64,000 nucleotides of DNA from Asterias amurensis (lineage: Eukaryota > Echinodermata > Asteroidea > Forcipulatida > Asteriidae). Of this stretch, positions 21,943-32,040 are shown piece after piece. Below the pieces are notes generated by a model. The model saw only the letters and a list, made by a program, of their open reading frames with translations, was not told the DNA's origin and did not search any database. Location: positions 3,100,001-3,164,000 of the forward strand of contig NC_092663.1 in the NCBI RefSeq assembly GCF_032118995.1. The letters are read 5' to 3'. How positions within the stretch are numbered: the first letter of the stretch is position 1; each line of letters starts with the position of its first letter. Made by a program: the position numbers and the translations under genes.

Positions 21943-22473
21943 TCACAGGGAACCAGACTTTGTGTAACAACAATTATACCAAAGTCTAGTGTTGTATTCA
22001 AGTCACAGAGTTACATATAAGAGGGCGCACTGGCCTATAAACTCGACCCGGCATGCGCGCATCTGGCCATTTTGCAAGTTGACGAAACAGCATCGCATAG
22101 CGTGTATTTATCAATATACACAGCGTGTATTTCACATTCAGCGCAAGTCAGAGTTCATTTTACAAAATGGTGCCATGTCTCCTTGCGGTCCCGGCGCGTT
22201 TGTGCATGTAGCATTACCAGTACGTGCTCTAGTTCTTATATATATATCTATGATTCAAAGACTGTTTAGTCTAGTGTCAGGGACCCTACTATTTGTAAAA
22301 ACAGTTATACCAAAGTCTAGCTTGGTATTCAATTACTTTTAGTTGAGTTTTAAACATGCTATTATATCTATATATATTGTACGGTTCTATATTTTAAAAG
22401 GCTATTTTTTATAGAATCCATAAAGTTATAATTATAAGCTTTGCATTAAAGGTATTGTGCAAACAAATTTGTG

Positions 22474-22627
22474 TTAAAGGCAGTGAACACTATTGGTAAT
22501 GATTGTGAGCATAAAAACTTACTTGGTAACAAGCAATAGAGAGCTGTTTATAGTATAAAACATTGTGAGAAACACCTAGTGAGAATACTGGTCTATGACA
22601 ATTACCAAAGGTGTCCAGTGCCTTTAA
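22474..22627 (+). mobile_element. Internally deleted 390 bp-family MITE in the copy 1 3' region
   Basis: Both TTAA-flanked ends are intact but about 240 bp of the middle is gone. It sits between the stop codon and the polyadenylation signal, so it is probably transcribed as 3' UTR. Confidence 0.85.
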
Positions 22628-22729
22628 AGTATAGTTATTTTAAAAACTATAAAATGTACTTATTCTCAGTATCTTGATTATGAACAAAAAATTTTGCATG
22701 CTGCATTTATTTCCATTTTACATATCGTC

Positions 22730-22735
22730 AATAAA
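22730..22735 (+). promoter_or_regulatory. Polyadenylation signal for reductase copy 1
   Basis: AATAAA, 788 bp after the stop codon, followed by TGTGTGTATGTTGC and TTTTGTGTTG, a GT-rich downstream element. It is the first canonical signal seen after the stop. Confidence 0.55.
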
Positions 22736-22797
22736 ATTATTCTGGATGCAAGATGTGTGTATGTTGCATTTTGTGTTGAATTGTAATAGGTGCGTTC

Positions 22798-23066
22798 GAT
22801 TAGCTTCCCTGGGTCAACCCCGGTCTGCCCCTGGTATGTTCGAGTAGCTTTGACGTCATTCCAGGTGCTCACCTGGGTCAGCCCCAAGTGCAGCCCTAAG
22901 TGCATGCCCTTATTGTGGAATGGGTCACTAGGGGATTGCTCCAGGTGCATGATGTGACCACAAGAGGGTGGTTGATTGTTCGATGAGCTCTTGTCAGGGG
23001 CTCACCGAATGAGCAACCGTGGGGTTGACCTTCCTCTATGGGTTGACATAGGGAAGCTAAGCACAT
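22798..23066. mobile_element. Imperfect TIR element between the reductase genes
   Basis: AGGTGCGTTCGATTAGCTTC with CCTGGGTCAACCC faces GGGTTGACATAGGGAAGC and TAAGCAC. The inner part is rich in CCAGGTG-type repeats. Boundaries are approximate. Confidence 0.5.
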
Positions 23067-23261
23067 AGAGGAAGCTCTATGCTAAGCAAAAGCACATTTT
23101 TCACAGTAAGACAGGTTTGTGTCTGTTCTATTTTTATAAGCCTTTTTATATTTGAATGCTTACTTCCGGGATGTTGCCTGCTTAAAGTTTTATGCAATAT
23201 TTGTTTTTCTTATAAATTGGGTTATTTAGTTAAAATACTATTATTAATTATCTAAACAAAA

Positions 23262-23722
23262 AAGTGACTGAAGAGTGGGTGTCAGATGCAATTGTGTCCG
23301 CCATGCAATACTGCCCGCTCTGGACACTTTTGCAAATGCAATCATATCCGGGTCTATGCAAACACCGTCCGGCGGACATATACATGTATGTGCGCGCGTA
23401 AGCGAGCGTGCATGCACTGAACCTGATGCAGCATGATTATTCACGTATTTTATGATTGCAGCAAATACCCAATGGCCAAACATTTCCCATGACATTCATG
23501 ACATGCACTTAGCTTGTATGAAAATGGCGGACGTGTTCCGCCGACTAAGGGCATTTAATTTACTGCAAGGATGGTTTTGCACGGGGCGGACACAATTGCA
23601 TTATGCAGCAGCGTCCGGGCAAACACGATTGCATATGCAAAACCGTCTGGCGGACATTATTGCATATGCAATAATGTCCTCCGGATAGTATGCATAGAGG
23701 ACATTATTGCATGCGACATGGG
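23262..23722. repeat. Palindrome-rich segment with GGACA-ATTGCAT repeats
   Basis: The core 23652-23679 is a perfect 28 bp palindrome centred on TGCATATGCA. The pair GTCC plus ATTGCAT recurs on both strands at least eight times between 23290 and 23715. It ends just before the copy 2 promoter block. Confidence 0.6.
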
Positions 23723-23730
23723 CCCTTTTT

Positions 23731-23888
23731 TGGACCCTAGACATCATTCGCCACGCCCCCTTTTTGCCCGGTGAATTCCTAGGCCACACCATCCACACAA
23801 AGTTCTCCTATGTCTGCCCTTCACCGTCATGAGATTAAAAGCTCACATTGCTGCGTCCGTGTAGCGAGTAGTACCTACACGCGTTTAA
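23731..23888 (+). promoter_or_regulatory. Probable promoter of reductase copy 2
   Basis: It shares with the copy 1 block TGGACCCT, GCCACGCCC, TTCCTAGG and the ATTAAAAGCTCACATT segment. The A/T box at 23834 lies about 410 bp before the ATG. A further shared string, TTCAGACTAAA, occurs downstream of both blocks (near 13080 and 23927). Confidence 0.55.
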
Positions 23889-24243
23889 TGTGATTGTGGT
23901 GATAACAGAGACAGCTCGAATATGGGGTTCAGACTAAATGAATCTGACACTACCACCCAACATTCAACAAATTACACCACACCACCAGAGCGAAGCAAGA
24001 CTGCTGTGTCACGCTTTACAGCAACGGTAACATTTGCCATAAATCTACACACATACTTCACAAAACTCGTAGGCGTTGGTCCTCTACAAACCTTCAGTGA
24101 TTTAGTCAGTGATTTAGTCAGTAAAGTATCTTTCATTTTTATTCAACCTCACAATCACATAGAAACTTTGCGCTACGTTTTATTTTACGGATAAGCCCAT
24201 TTTTTAAAGTTTTTATTTTGTTGTGTTGAAGAAATTTGGGAAG

Positions 24244-27200
24244 ATGGCTTCACCTCGAGTAGCTCTGGTGAGTATATTTTAAGTAAATAAAGATCGTGTA
24301 ACTTTAATTCCATGCTTGAATTGAATTGAAGAAAGACTGCAGTCATATTTCATTACTCCAGACCAGAGTCTAGTCCTACTTCGAAGAGAGGGCCTGTGAC
24401 CCTGTGTGTAGGGGCGTGAAAATTAGTCAAAACTCATTTCTTAGGCCTATGCGGAGTATGCCGGGCCTTTAAATAATTAAGTTTAAAGGGGTTAGTAAGC
24501 AAATGGTTAGCCCCATAAATCGGTCCAATCCACTCCATATCCTTGGCCCCAGCACCACTGATGTCAAAACCTTTCGGAATCCTTGAAAAACCATTTGCAA
24601 CGTTCTGCATCATGAAACTTACCGATCTAATTCTAATGCTTCAGAAGTTGCAGATAGCACTACACTTGGAATCGTTCAAATAGGTATCACAGATTTTGAG
24701 TAAAAATCAAGTGAATTTTGCGTGTGAATTTATGGGGCTAGCAAATGGTTAGTTTGTTAAGTATTTTTTGAAGGAAGCTTTGCATGGAGTGGAGAAATAA
24801 GAAACTATAAATAAAATAGTAAAAACCGGCTCTTTTCAGAGCCAACCCTCCCTTACTTCTAGAAACTATAAGGCTCCCCTGTGAGCTCACGGGGAGCCTT
24901 AATATAGTTTCTAGAAGTACACACATGGTAGACCCAGTAACTGGGGCGCTGTATTCCTATTCCTTTTTTCGAATTTTGACAATATCTGTTATACTCGTAG
25001 TAGTATGAGGAGGAGGGTTTCGTTACGTTATCGCAACAAACTGCATTGTAGGTTAGCCTTGAATTTGATAAAATATTCCTACTTCTTATCTTTCTAAGAC
25101 TAAGTAACCGGGGCTCTGTACTCTTTTAAAACAAAAAGATATTTGCATACTTTGAAAAAATGTCCGTATTCTGCCACCCATTTTTACAAAAAGTAATATC
25201 TCATAAAAAGATATTTGCATACTTTGAAAAAATGTCCGTATTCTGCCACCCATTTTTACAAAAAGTAATATCTCATAAAAAGATATTTGCATACTTTGAA
25301 AAAATGTCCGTATTCTGCCACCCATTTTTACAAAAAGTAATATCTCATAAAACTGGTGGCTGGAAACAGAAACTTGTCCTTTACTTTATTCCAAGGTTCA
25401 AGTTTGAAATATCATGCCCGAGTACAGCCCCAGTCCCACTACAATGATAACGACGCAAAGAGAAGGCATTCCATTGGTTGAATTGCTCTGCACAGAATAC
25501 GCCCAAGCTTATTCAAGCAATGAAGGGCGTGCATTGATAGCGTTTTCGTTATCGTGATTGGGGCCTGTGTGACTGGGCCGTTAATCAGTGACTTGTTGGC
25601 TGGTCGGCAAGTCCGAGGAGAAAGTACAAAGATATGGACGTTTTGGGTTTTGTTTTTTTTCTATTGTCAAACTTGTTTATTAAAAAAGTTTCTTCCTTCA
25701 GGTCACAGGTAGCAACAAAGGCATTGGGTTTGCCGCCGTACGAGCGCTATGCAAGCAACTTGACAATGGTGTTGTCTACCTCACATCACGAAATGAAGAA
25801 AGGGGTAAAGAAGCCGTGGCTAAACTCAACCAGGAAGGTCTCAAGCCTCAGTTTCATCAGTTAGACATCGACGACCGAACCAGCGTGGACAGGCTCAGAG
25901 ACTACTTGAAGAAAACATACGGAGGTTTGGACATTCTGATCAACAATGCAGGAATTGCATTCAAGGTTTGTGTTGCAAGAAATTGAACTTGGTTGTCAAA
26001 ACACTAAGCTTGGGCGATATCAATTTATTTTATTCACGATATATCGCCGACAATATATCACGATGTTCGATATAATCGCGATTAATTAAATTTGACATCA
26101 TCAGTCTTCAAACTCCCAGTGAAAGTTGTAGAAGAGACAGTCACAGCATAAGAGAGGTGTTCTAATGACCTATTCTTCTGGTTTTACTCCAAATCTATGG
26201 GGTGTATGATGTCTCAGCTAGAAAATACATCCCGATATTGCGATATTTAATCGATGTCGCGATATATCGCAATATATCGCGATATATCGCGATATTTCGA
26301 TAAAAAACAAATCGATCCGATATCAAAATCGTTTCCAAGTTAGTATCGCGATATTCGATAATATCGTGATATCGCCCAAGCTTACTTGGTTGTCAAAACA
26401 CACAATGGGACAGTCCTCGCCAGTAGTGTACTTACTTGCTCAGACCTATCCGTGCAATATTGAGCATGTCCGCGCACATTCAGAACCGGAAAGAAAAGAC
26501 CGTTATGTCTGCTGCCGCCAACGTCTCAAAAGTTTCCCATTGTTGTGATCCAAAGTCTTGCGTCGATTTGAGATGGAAGTAGGAACGGAATGGTTGTGTC
26601 CGAGTATGAGTCGGCGACCATTGTGACTCAAGCCTGGGTCATCCAAAGTTCAGTCCTTCAATTCTTGACTTCTCCTATTTCAAGTGGTGTCCTTGGTCAT
26701 TGATGTTACAACAGTTGTTCCCAGGGCTCAATTTCATAAAGCAAGCAGAAAATACTGCTTGGCAACTTTCTTTGTTTAGCAAAAAAAATTAGTGTTGCAA
26801 TAATGTAAACATTATGGAATCTTGGCTGGTAACCAGTTTCTGTTAAGCAAGATTTTTCTGTGCTCAGCAACTTTTTATGCGTACGGCTGTCGATTTCACC
26901 AAACTCTTCCCAACTTAAGATTAATCGTAGGACTTGGGACGAGTTAAGTTCCGTAACCATAGACGTTAGGACACATTGAACCCATCCTAAGTTCGGACAA
27001 GGGTTAGGCCTACGCGGGATAGGGTTAATCCTTACAGTTTAATGAAATCAGCTGCAGGATAATTAAAATTGAGCCTTGAGCTCCCTGTCCCTCATGCATG
27101 TAGAAATTTCATCTGCTGTCACAAGTGCAGTGTCCCTTCTTCGTATGTCTACATAGTCAGGTGACCTCAACCTCTTTGACTTATTTCTTAATTTTTTTGT

Positions 27201-30200
27201 TTTTCCAATCCCTTAAACAGGCTGCCGCAACTGAACCATTTGGCACCCAGGCAACCGTCACCATGGCAACTAACTACACATCAACAGTGTATGTTTGCAA
27301 AGCCCTCATTCCTCTAGTGAGACCGGGTGGAAGGTACAGTTTTCCTAAATATTTTTATTGTCAGTATTTGTCAATCATTTTTACATGGCCGAGCGGTTAA
27401 GAGCACCGGATTCACGCTCTGGGCCCAATTTCATAGAGCTTGCTGCCATAAGCAAATATTTTTGCTTAAGCAAAAATTTCATTGCTTAGTAAAATCAGAT
27501 TACCAGCCAAGACTCCACTCAATTGTAATGCTAAGTAAACAACAGCTTAATACTAGTCATAAGCAATGTATATGGCAGGAAATTTTGGCCAGTAACATGT
27601 GTAAAATAAGCGAGCTATTTTCGTGCTTAAGCAAATTTTTTGCTTAAGCAGCTCTATGAAATTGGCCCCTGGTGTTTGATCAGAAGAGTGTGAATTTTAA
27701 TCCCGGTCGTGACACTTGCTACATAAAATCATAAAATTGGGGAGGTAGTGCTTTCTGCTCTACCGGCCAGGCTTCGGACTGATAATACCCAAGCCTACAT
27801 CCGTATGGACTGTGAAAGGGGTAACTCTGTTTCAGCCCCAGGAGTAGTTGGCAAAGGCCTCTGGAACAAAATAATTGTAGCCCACACCTTGAAGTGGTCT
27901 TCAGGCCTCGTGTGCCTGGCGACTTGGATTAAAACAAAAATTGTTTCAACTAAACAAACTTGTAAATCCGCGTGCTGTATTTTTTTGAGATGTACTTCAA
28001 GTTTTAAAGACACTGGATGCTATTTGTAAATTTTGTCAAAGACCAGTCTACTTACTTGATGTATCCCAACATATGCATAAAATAACGAACCTGTGAAAAT
28101 TTGAACTCAATTGGTCATCAAAGTTGCGAGATAATAATGAAAGAAAAAATACCCTTGTCACATAAAGTTGGGTGCTTTCAGATGCTTGATTTCGGGACCT
28201 CAAAATCTAATTCTGAGGTCCCTAAATCAAATTCAAATATTTTAGTGGAATATACTTTCAGTGGAATATACTTCAGAGAGAGCAGTTTCTCACAATGTTT
28301 TATACTATCATTAGCTCTCCATTGCTTATTACCGAGTAAAGTTTTTATGCTCACAATTATTTTGAGTAATTAGCAATATTGTCCAGTGACTTTAAAAGAG
28401 GGGCTCCATTTACTCATTTCCAGGGATGAGATCTTTCAGACTTTTGTTTGGTTTAGGACAGAGCACCCTATGAGAAAATTGTAAATTTCTACTGGAGCAT
28501 TTCAAGGGCACCAAAGCAATGACCAGGGGGCATAGAGGCAATCGCCTGCTTCGCCTTCGTGAAGTAATCCTGAGATTGTAAACTTCATTAATAATAATAA
28601 TACCATTTATATAGCGCCTTTTCCTAAAGTTACAAAGCACTCAGAGAATGACAGGAAAAAAAGAAAAAAAAGGGAATGCAATCAAAAACCAAGAGGAAAA
28701 CCTCGACTAGGCAAAGCTAGCAGCATTTAGCCAAGAAAGTCCCGCGCAAAGCCGGTCTCTCTTTGACTAAAATCGCAGGCCAAGCGATGCAAGATTTACT
28801 GATTGAAAATTAATGTTTTCAGAGACCTTTTGAACAAGGTAACTGAGCTAGAACTTTTGGTTGAGTTTGGAAGGGAATTCCACATCCTAGGGCCTGCAAC
28901 TGAAATAATAAACTAAAAATAATCAGTTACAAGAATTTAATGCATTTGTTTTTCTGTAGGGTAGTCAATGTGGCCAGCATGGCTGGAAATTTTGCTTTCA
29001 AGAAACTGAGTGAGGAGAACAAAGATCGTATAAGAGCTGCCAAGACAGAGGAAGATGTTGCACTTCTTATGAAAGAATTTGTTGAGTAAGTACTTTCCAC
29101 AAAGATGAGAGTCAATAATACACTGTTGTATTTATGAACTAAACAACAAATATTGCTTAAAAAAGAGCAGGATACCAGTCACAATTGGTACAGACGGCAT
29201 GCTGTTTTGGCTGGTAACCAAAATCTGGTAAGCATGATTCTCATGAAATATTTTTTTAGTAAGTACTTCCACAAAGATGACAGTCATCAGTCAATAGACT
29301 GTGCAAGTCTTGTGTGTATAAAAAAAAAACAAGAAAAAAAGTCGGATGAAAACTTTATTTTAACAACATCAAATATGTTTGTAGTGAACAATTCTTGAAA
29401 CTGAAAATACCCATGGCAATTTTTTTTAACACAAATTCAATTGTGGGATTTGACTTGCATGGTGACGTATCAATGTGTATTTGTTTTGCGCTAACACAAT
29501 ATGTATATATCTACTTGCTAGGGTAATTTTGTCTTTTGAGAATTGACTGGCTATATACTCTACTACCGCTGTGTAGATTTTTCTGAATTCAAGAGACTTC
29601 TCTTCTGCCGCAGAGCAGATTTTTAAATTGTTGAATTGTACAAATATTTGTTAAAATTAACATTGAAACGTGCCATGAAAGTGTCGTGGCCGAGCGGTTT
29701 AGAGCACCGAAATACAAAAATTAACATTGAAATGTGCCATGGAAGTGTCGTGGCCGAGCGGTTTAGAGCACCGAAATTCAAAAACTGGTGTTTCTGATCA
29801 GCAGAGTGTGGGTTCGAATCCCCAGCTGTGACACGTGTTTCCTTATGCAAGACACTTAATTATTGCTTCGTCCTTCGGATGGGATGTAAAGCAGTTGGTC
29901 CCATGTGTTGTGTAACGCATGTAAAAGAACCCAGTGCACTTATCGAAAAGAGAAGGGGTTCGCCCGGTGCTCCTGGCTGTGGCTGCTGAATGCACTGAAG
30001 CACCTAGTAAACCCTTATAAGGTGCTAAATAATTGGGTCTCAGAATTCATCACTGCAACAACATATCTTTCTGAAAGTTTGTATATACTCGGCGCTTTGA
30101 GTACCTTGTTGGTAGATACCTGCGCTATATAAGACTTTGTTATTACTATGTTTCGTGCAGGATCGCTAACCAAGGTGACCATCTGAGCAAAGGCTGGCCG

Positions 30201-31543
30201 AACTCTGCATACGGTACGACTAAACTTGGAGTTATTGCTGCAACGAAGGCACTTGCACAGAAAAAACAGAATGAGAATCCTAAAGATGACATCCTTATTA
30301 TGGCGGTAAGTCGTCTACTGATAATCCTTTAAAAAAATTAATATGTTGTTGTCAATATTTGCAACCAAAGGCGCTTTTGAAAAGTTTTTAGCTGTATGAA
30401 TAGACCTTATGCATTGACGTCATCCAGCTCCATCTTAGAGGTAAAACGGTGACGAAACAATCGAAACGCACAGATTTGTATGCGCAGCACACAGGATTGT
30501 CCATGAACAACTGCCTTTTGACCTCTAGGTGAGGGCGCCCTACTGAAATGACATCATGTGCGTACGGTCTATTATAAATTGCTTCATGTGTTCACAAAGA
30601 AATTGATAATGCTAAAACATTGGATGTGAACTGCCTCTAGCTACTGGGCAATCTCGGTGGTCTAGTTGGTAGGACATCTGCCCTAGAATGGCAAAGGTCA
30701 TGGGTTTGAATTCCACCTGAGTAATTTGCCTGTGAATTTCGTTAACAGAACTCCGTGGAAGTACCGAGTATACAGTGCTTACTCACATGAGTGTAAGACT
30801 AAAACCAAATAACATTCTTTATCCCTGATGCAACTTTAGCATCTGCTAAGTCTATAGATGTGTTTTGTACAATTTCCGTTATTTGAAGTTGGAAGAGTAA
30901 ATTTATCCAGGCCATGGAGCCCCCTTCAAAAGTTCCCCACTGACTTTAAGATTTTCCAATGGAAGTGCCCTTTGCAAAATAAAAATAAGTTGCCCTCTCA
31001 AAGATGAAATTCAAGTGCTGTTCATTCTCTTTTTTAAAGTTTTCGCCACAACTTGTGAAAATTTAATCACATTAGATGGTTATGCCTTACTGAAAACAAC
31101 AAAATGTTTGACTTTTTAAAGTTTCGTTGGAATTCTGTTCTGTTCTGATCAGTCTTATTTTGCATAAAGAGCAAAAAAGAACGATGATTTTGTTTGGTTT
31201 TCAAAGAATGTTCTCTTGATGTTTTTTTTGTTCTTTTTTTCTTTTTTGTTATGTATTTATCTAGATGATTGGTACTGGCATGAAACTTGTAAGTTTTCAG
31301 ATTGAAATTTGTTTTATACTCACATGGGTACCTTGACTTTAATTTAGTTCTTTTCTGTGTTTGTTTTATTTCCTAAAACAGTGCTGCCCTGGTTACGTGG
31401 ATACTGATATGTCAAGCCACAAGGGGCCAAAGACTCCAGATGAAGGGGCTGATACGCCAGTCTACTTGGCCATGCTACAACCTGGCTCCGCAGGATTCAA
31501 TGGCAACATGTATTCAGACAGAGCACTTGACAATTCTTGGTAG
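24244..31543 (+). CDS. CBR1: Carbonyl reductase (CBR1-like SDR), copy 2, six exons
   Basis: Exons: 24244-24267, 25702-25965, 27221-27333, 28960-29085, 30161-30305 and 31382-31543. Exon lengths match copy 1 except exon 1, which is one codon shorter. The product has 277 residues. It keeps TGSNKGIG, NNAG, VVNVAS, and the canonical WPNSAYGTTK around the catalytic Tyr and Lys, closer to vertebrate CBR1 than copy 1 is. The predicted role is NADPH-dependent reduction of ketones, quinones and aldehydes in the cytosol. Exon 2 differs from that of copy 1 at only about 9 of 264 bases, whereas exon 4 differs at about 25 of 126. A SINE ends about 15 bp before exon 5 and a hAT-like MITE lies in intron 2. 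No close AATAAA follows the stop; the first one noted is at 32853, inside a SINE. Confidence 0.93.
24855..24918. repeat. 64 bp near-perfect hairpin in copy 2 intron 1
   Basis: ACTTCTAGAAACTATA with AAGGCTCCCC pairs with GGGGAGCCTT and TATAGTTTCTAGAAGT around a GTGAGCTCAC centre, itself palindromic. Confidence 0.8.
25133..25349. repeat. 72 bp unit repeated three times
   Basis: Three essentially identical units each contain AAAAAGATATTTGCATAC, ATGTCCGTATTCTGCCACC and TTTTTACAAAAAGTAATATC. As 72 is a multiple of 3, frames on both strands remain open, but no protein is implied. Confidence 0.93.
26005..26384. mobile_element. hAT-like MITE with perfect 18 bp TIRs, copy 2 intron 2
   Basis: The ends TAAGCTTGGGCGATATCA are perfect inverses. 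The inside is made of GATATATCG-type repeats. ACTTGGTTGTCAAAACAC stands on both sides (25987-26004 and 26384-26401), far longer than a hAT target duplication. Confidence 0.82.
26724..27082. mobile_element. Possible diverged TIR element, copy 2 intron 2
   Basis: GGGCTCAATTTCATAAAGCA at the left and TTAAAATTGAGCCTTGAGC at the right resemble the ends of the element at 27421-27668. Matching is weak and boundaries are uncertain. Confidence 0.35.
27388..27740 (+). mobile_element. SINE family B head interrupted by a TIR element
   Basis: GGCCGAGCGGTTAAGAGCAC stops at 27420 and the SINE resumes at about 27669 with TGGTGTTTGATCAG and GACACTTGCTAC. The reading order matches the uninterrupted SINE at 29745. 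Confidence 0.72.
27421..27668. mobile_element. TIR element with GGGCCCAATTTCATAGAGCT ends
   Basis: The left end is mirrored by AGCTCTATGAAATTGGCCC. The inside is rich in TTGCTTAAGCA-type motifs. A second copy interrupts a SINE at 60505-60725. Confidence 0.82.
28004..28395 (-). mobile_element. 390 bp-family MITE, copy 2 intron 3
   Basis: TTAAAGACACTGGATGCTAT to TTGTCCAGTGACTTTAA. It includes a local duplication of TTTAGTGGAATATAC/TTTCAGTGGAATATAC near 28240-28270. Confidence 0.83.
28585..28915. repeat. Unclassified interspersed repeat (ATTTATATAGCGCC type)
   Basis: It starts with AAT triplets and ATTTATATAGCGCC, a phrase common at SINE or LINE 3' ends, and continues with AGGGAATTCCACATCCTAG. 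I could not assign a family. It ends close to exon 4 of copy 2. Confidence 0.35.
29653..29744 (+). repeat. 64 bp tandem duplication including a SINE head stub
   Basis: The flank AAAATTAACATTGAA plus GTGCCATG and the first ~35 bp of SINE family B occur once at 29653 and again at 29717, where the SINE then continues in full. Confidence 0.75.
29745..30146 (+). mobile_element. SINE family B, full length, in copy 2 intron 4
   Basis: Head GTGTCGTGGCCGAGCGGTTT, B box GGTTCGAATCC, body with GTGTTGTGTAACGCATGTAA, and tail GCTATATAAGACTTTG. The tail ends about 15 bp before exon 5, so it supplies much of the sequence upstream of that acceptor. Confidence 0.88.
30400..30572. mobile_element. 173 bp TIR element, copy 2 intron 5
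   Basis: ATAGACCTTATGCATTGACG with TCAT faces ATGACATCATGTGCGTACGG and TCTAT, so the TIRs are imperfect over about 24 bp. Confidence 0.6.
30631..30852 (+). mobile_element. SINE family A, plus orientation, copy 2 intron 5
   Basis: GTGGTCTAGTTGGTAGGAC is an A-box-like head and GGGTTTGAATTCC the B box. The tail reads ATTCTTTATCCCTGATGCAA. The same SINE family sits inverted in the matching intron of copy 1, so the two insertions were independent. Confidence 0.82.
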
Positions 31544-31599
31544 ATTAAGGGCCGTAAACTGCCCTCTACCCCCCCCCCCCCTTCTCTGGTTATGCCGGT

Positions 31600-31690
31600 G
31601 CACAATGGGAAAGGCTTCAGATGAAGGGGCTGATACGCCAGTCTACTTGTATTCAGACTGAGCACTGGACAACTCATGGTAGAATTGCAG
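31600..31690 (+). pseudogene. Shortened duplicate of the copy 2 last exon
   Basis: GATGAAGGGGCTGATACGCC and CAGTCTACTTG are repeated 57 bp after the true stop, then jump directly to TATTCAGACTGAGCACT-GGACAA and TGGTAGA. Relative to the exon a 42 bp block is missing, with TG at both edges. The copy has an early stop and lies in the presumed 3' UTR. It looks like a small local duplication rather than an alternative exon. Confidence 0.8.
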
Positions 31691-31700
31691 AACCTGCCCA

Positions 31701-32030
31701 ACACACTCAACATATGCACAAAATAACAAACCTGTGAAAATTTGAGCACAATCGGTTGTCGAAGTTGCGAGATAATAATGAAAGAAAAAACTCCCTTGTC
31801 ACACTAAGTTGTGTGGTTTCAAACGCTTGATTTCGAGACCTCAAATTCTAAATCTTAGGTCTCAAAATCAAATTCGTGGAAAATGACTTCTTTCTCAAAA
31901 ACCACGCCACTTCAGAGGGAGCCGTTTCTCACACTGTTTTATACCATCAACCTCTCCCCATAACTCGTCACCAAGTAAGGTTTTATGCTAATAATTATTT
32001 TGAGTAATTACAAATAGTGTCCTCGGCTTT
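31701..32030 (-). mobile_element. 390 bp-family MITE without its left end
   Basis: It starts at CACTCAACATATGCACAAAA and reaches GAGTAATTACAAATAGTGTC. The right TTAA is eroded. It is probably in the copy 2 3' UTR or just beyond. Confidence 0.75.
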
Positions 32031-32040
32031 CAATTTCTTA

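Noticed and set aside
22850-22857. TGACGTCA sites as a regulatory network (also near 30417, 39244 and 61648)
   Set aside because: At least two lie inside TIR elements and none is placed near a supported start site; chance or repeat origin is more likely.
25086-25447. Repeated peptide frames, and the thought of a CRISPR-like array
   Set aside because: The unit is contiguous at 72 bp without variable spacers and lies in a eukaryotic intron.
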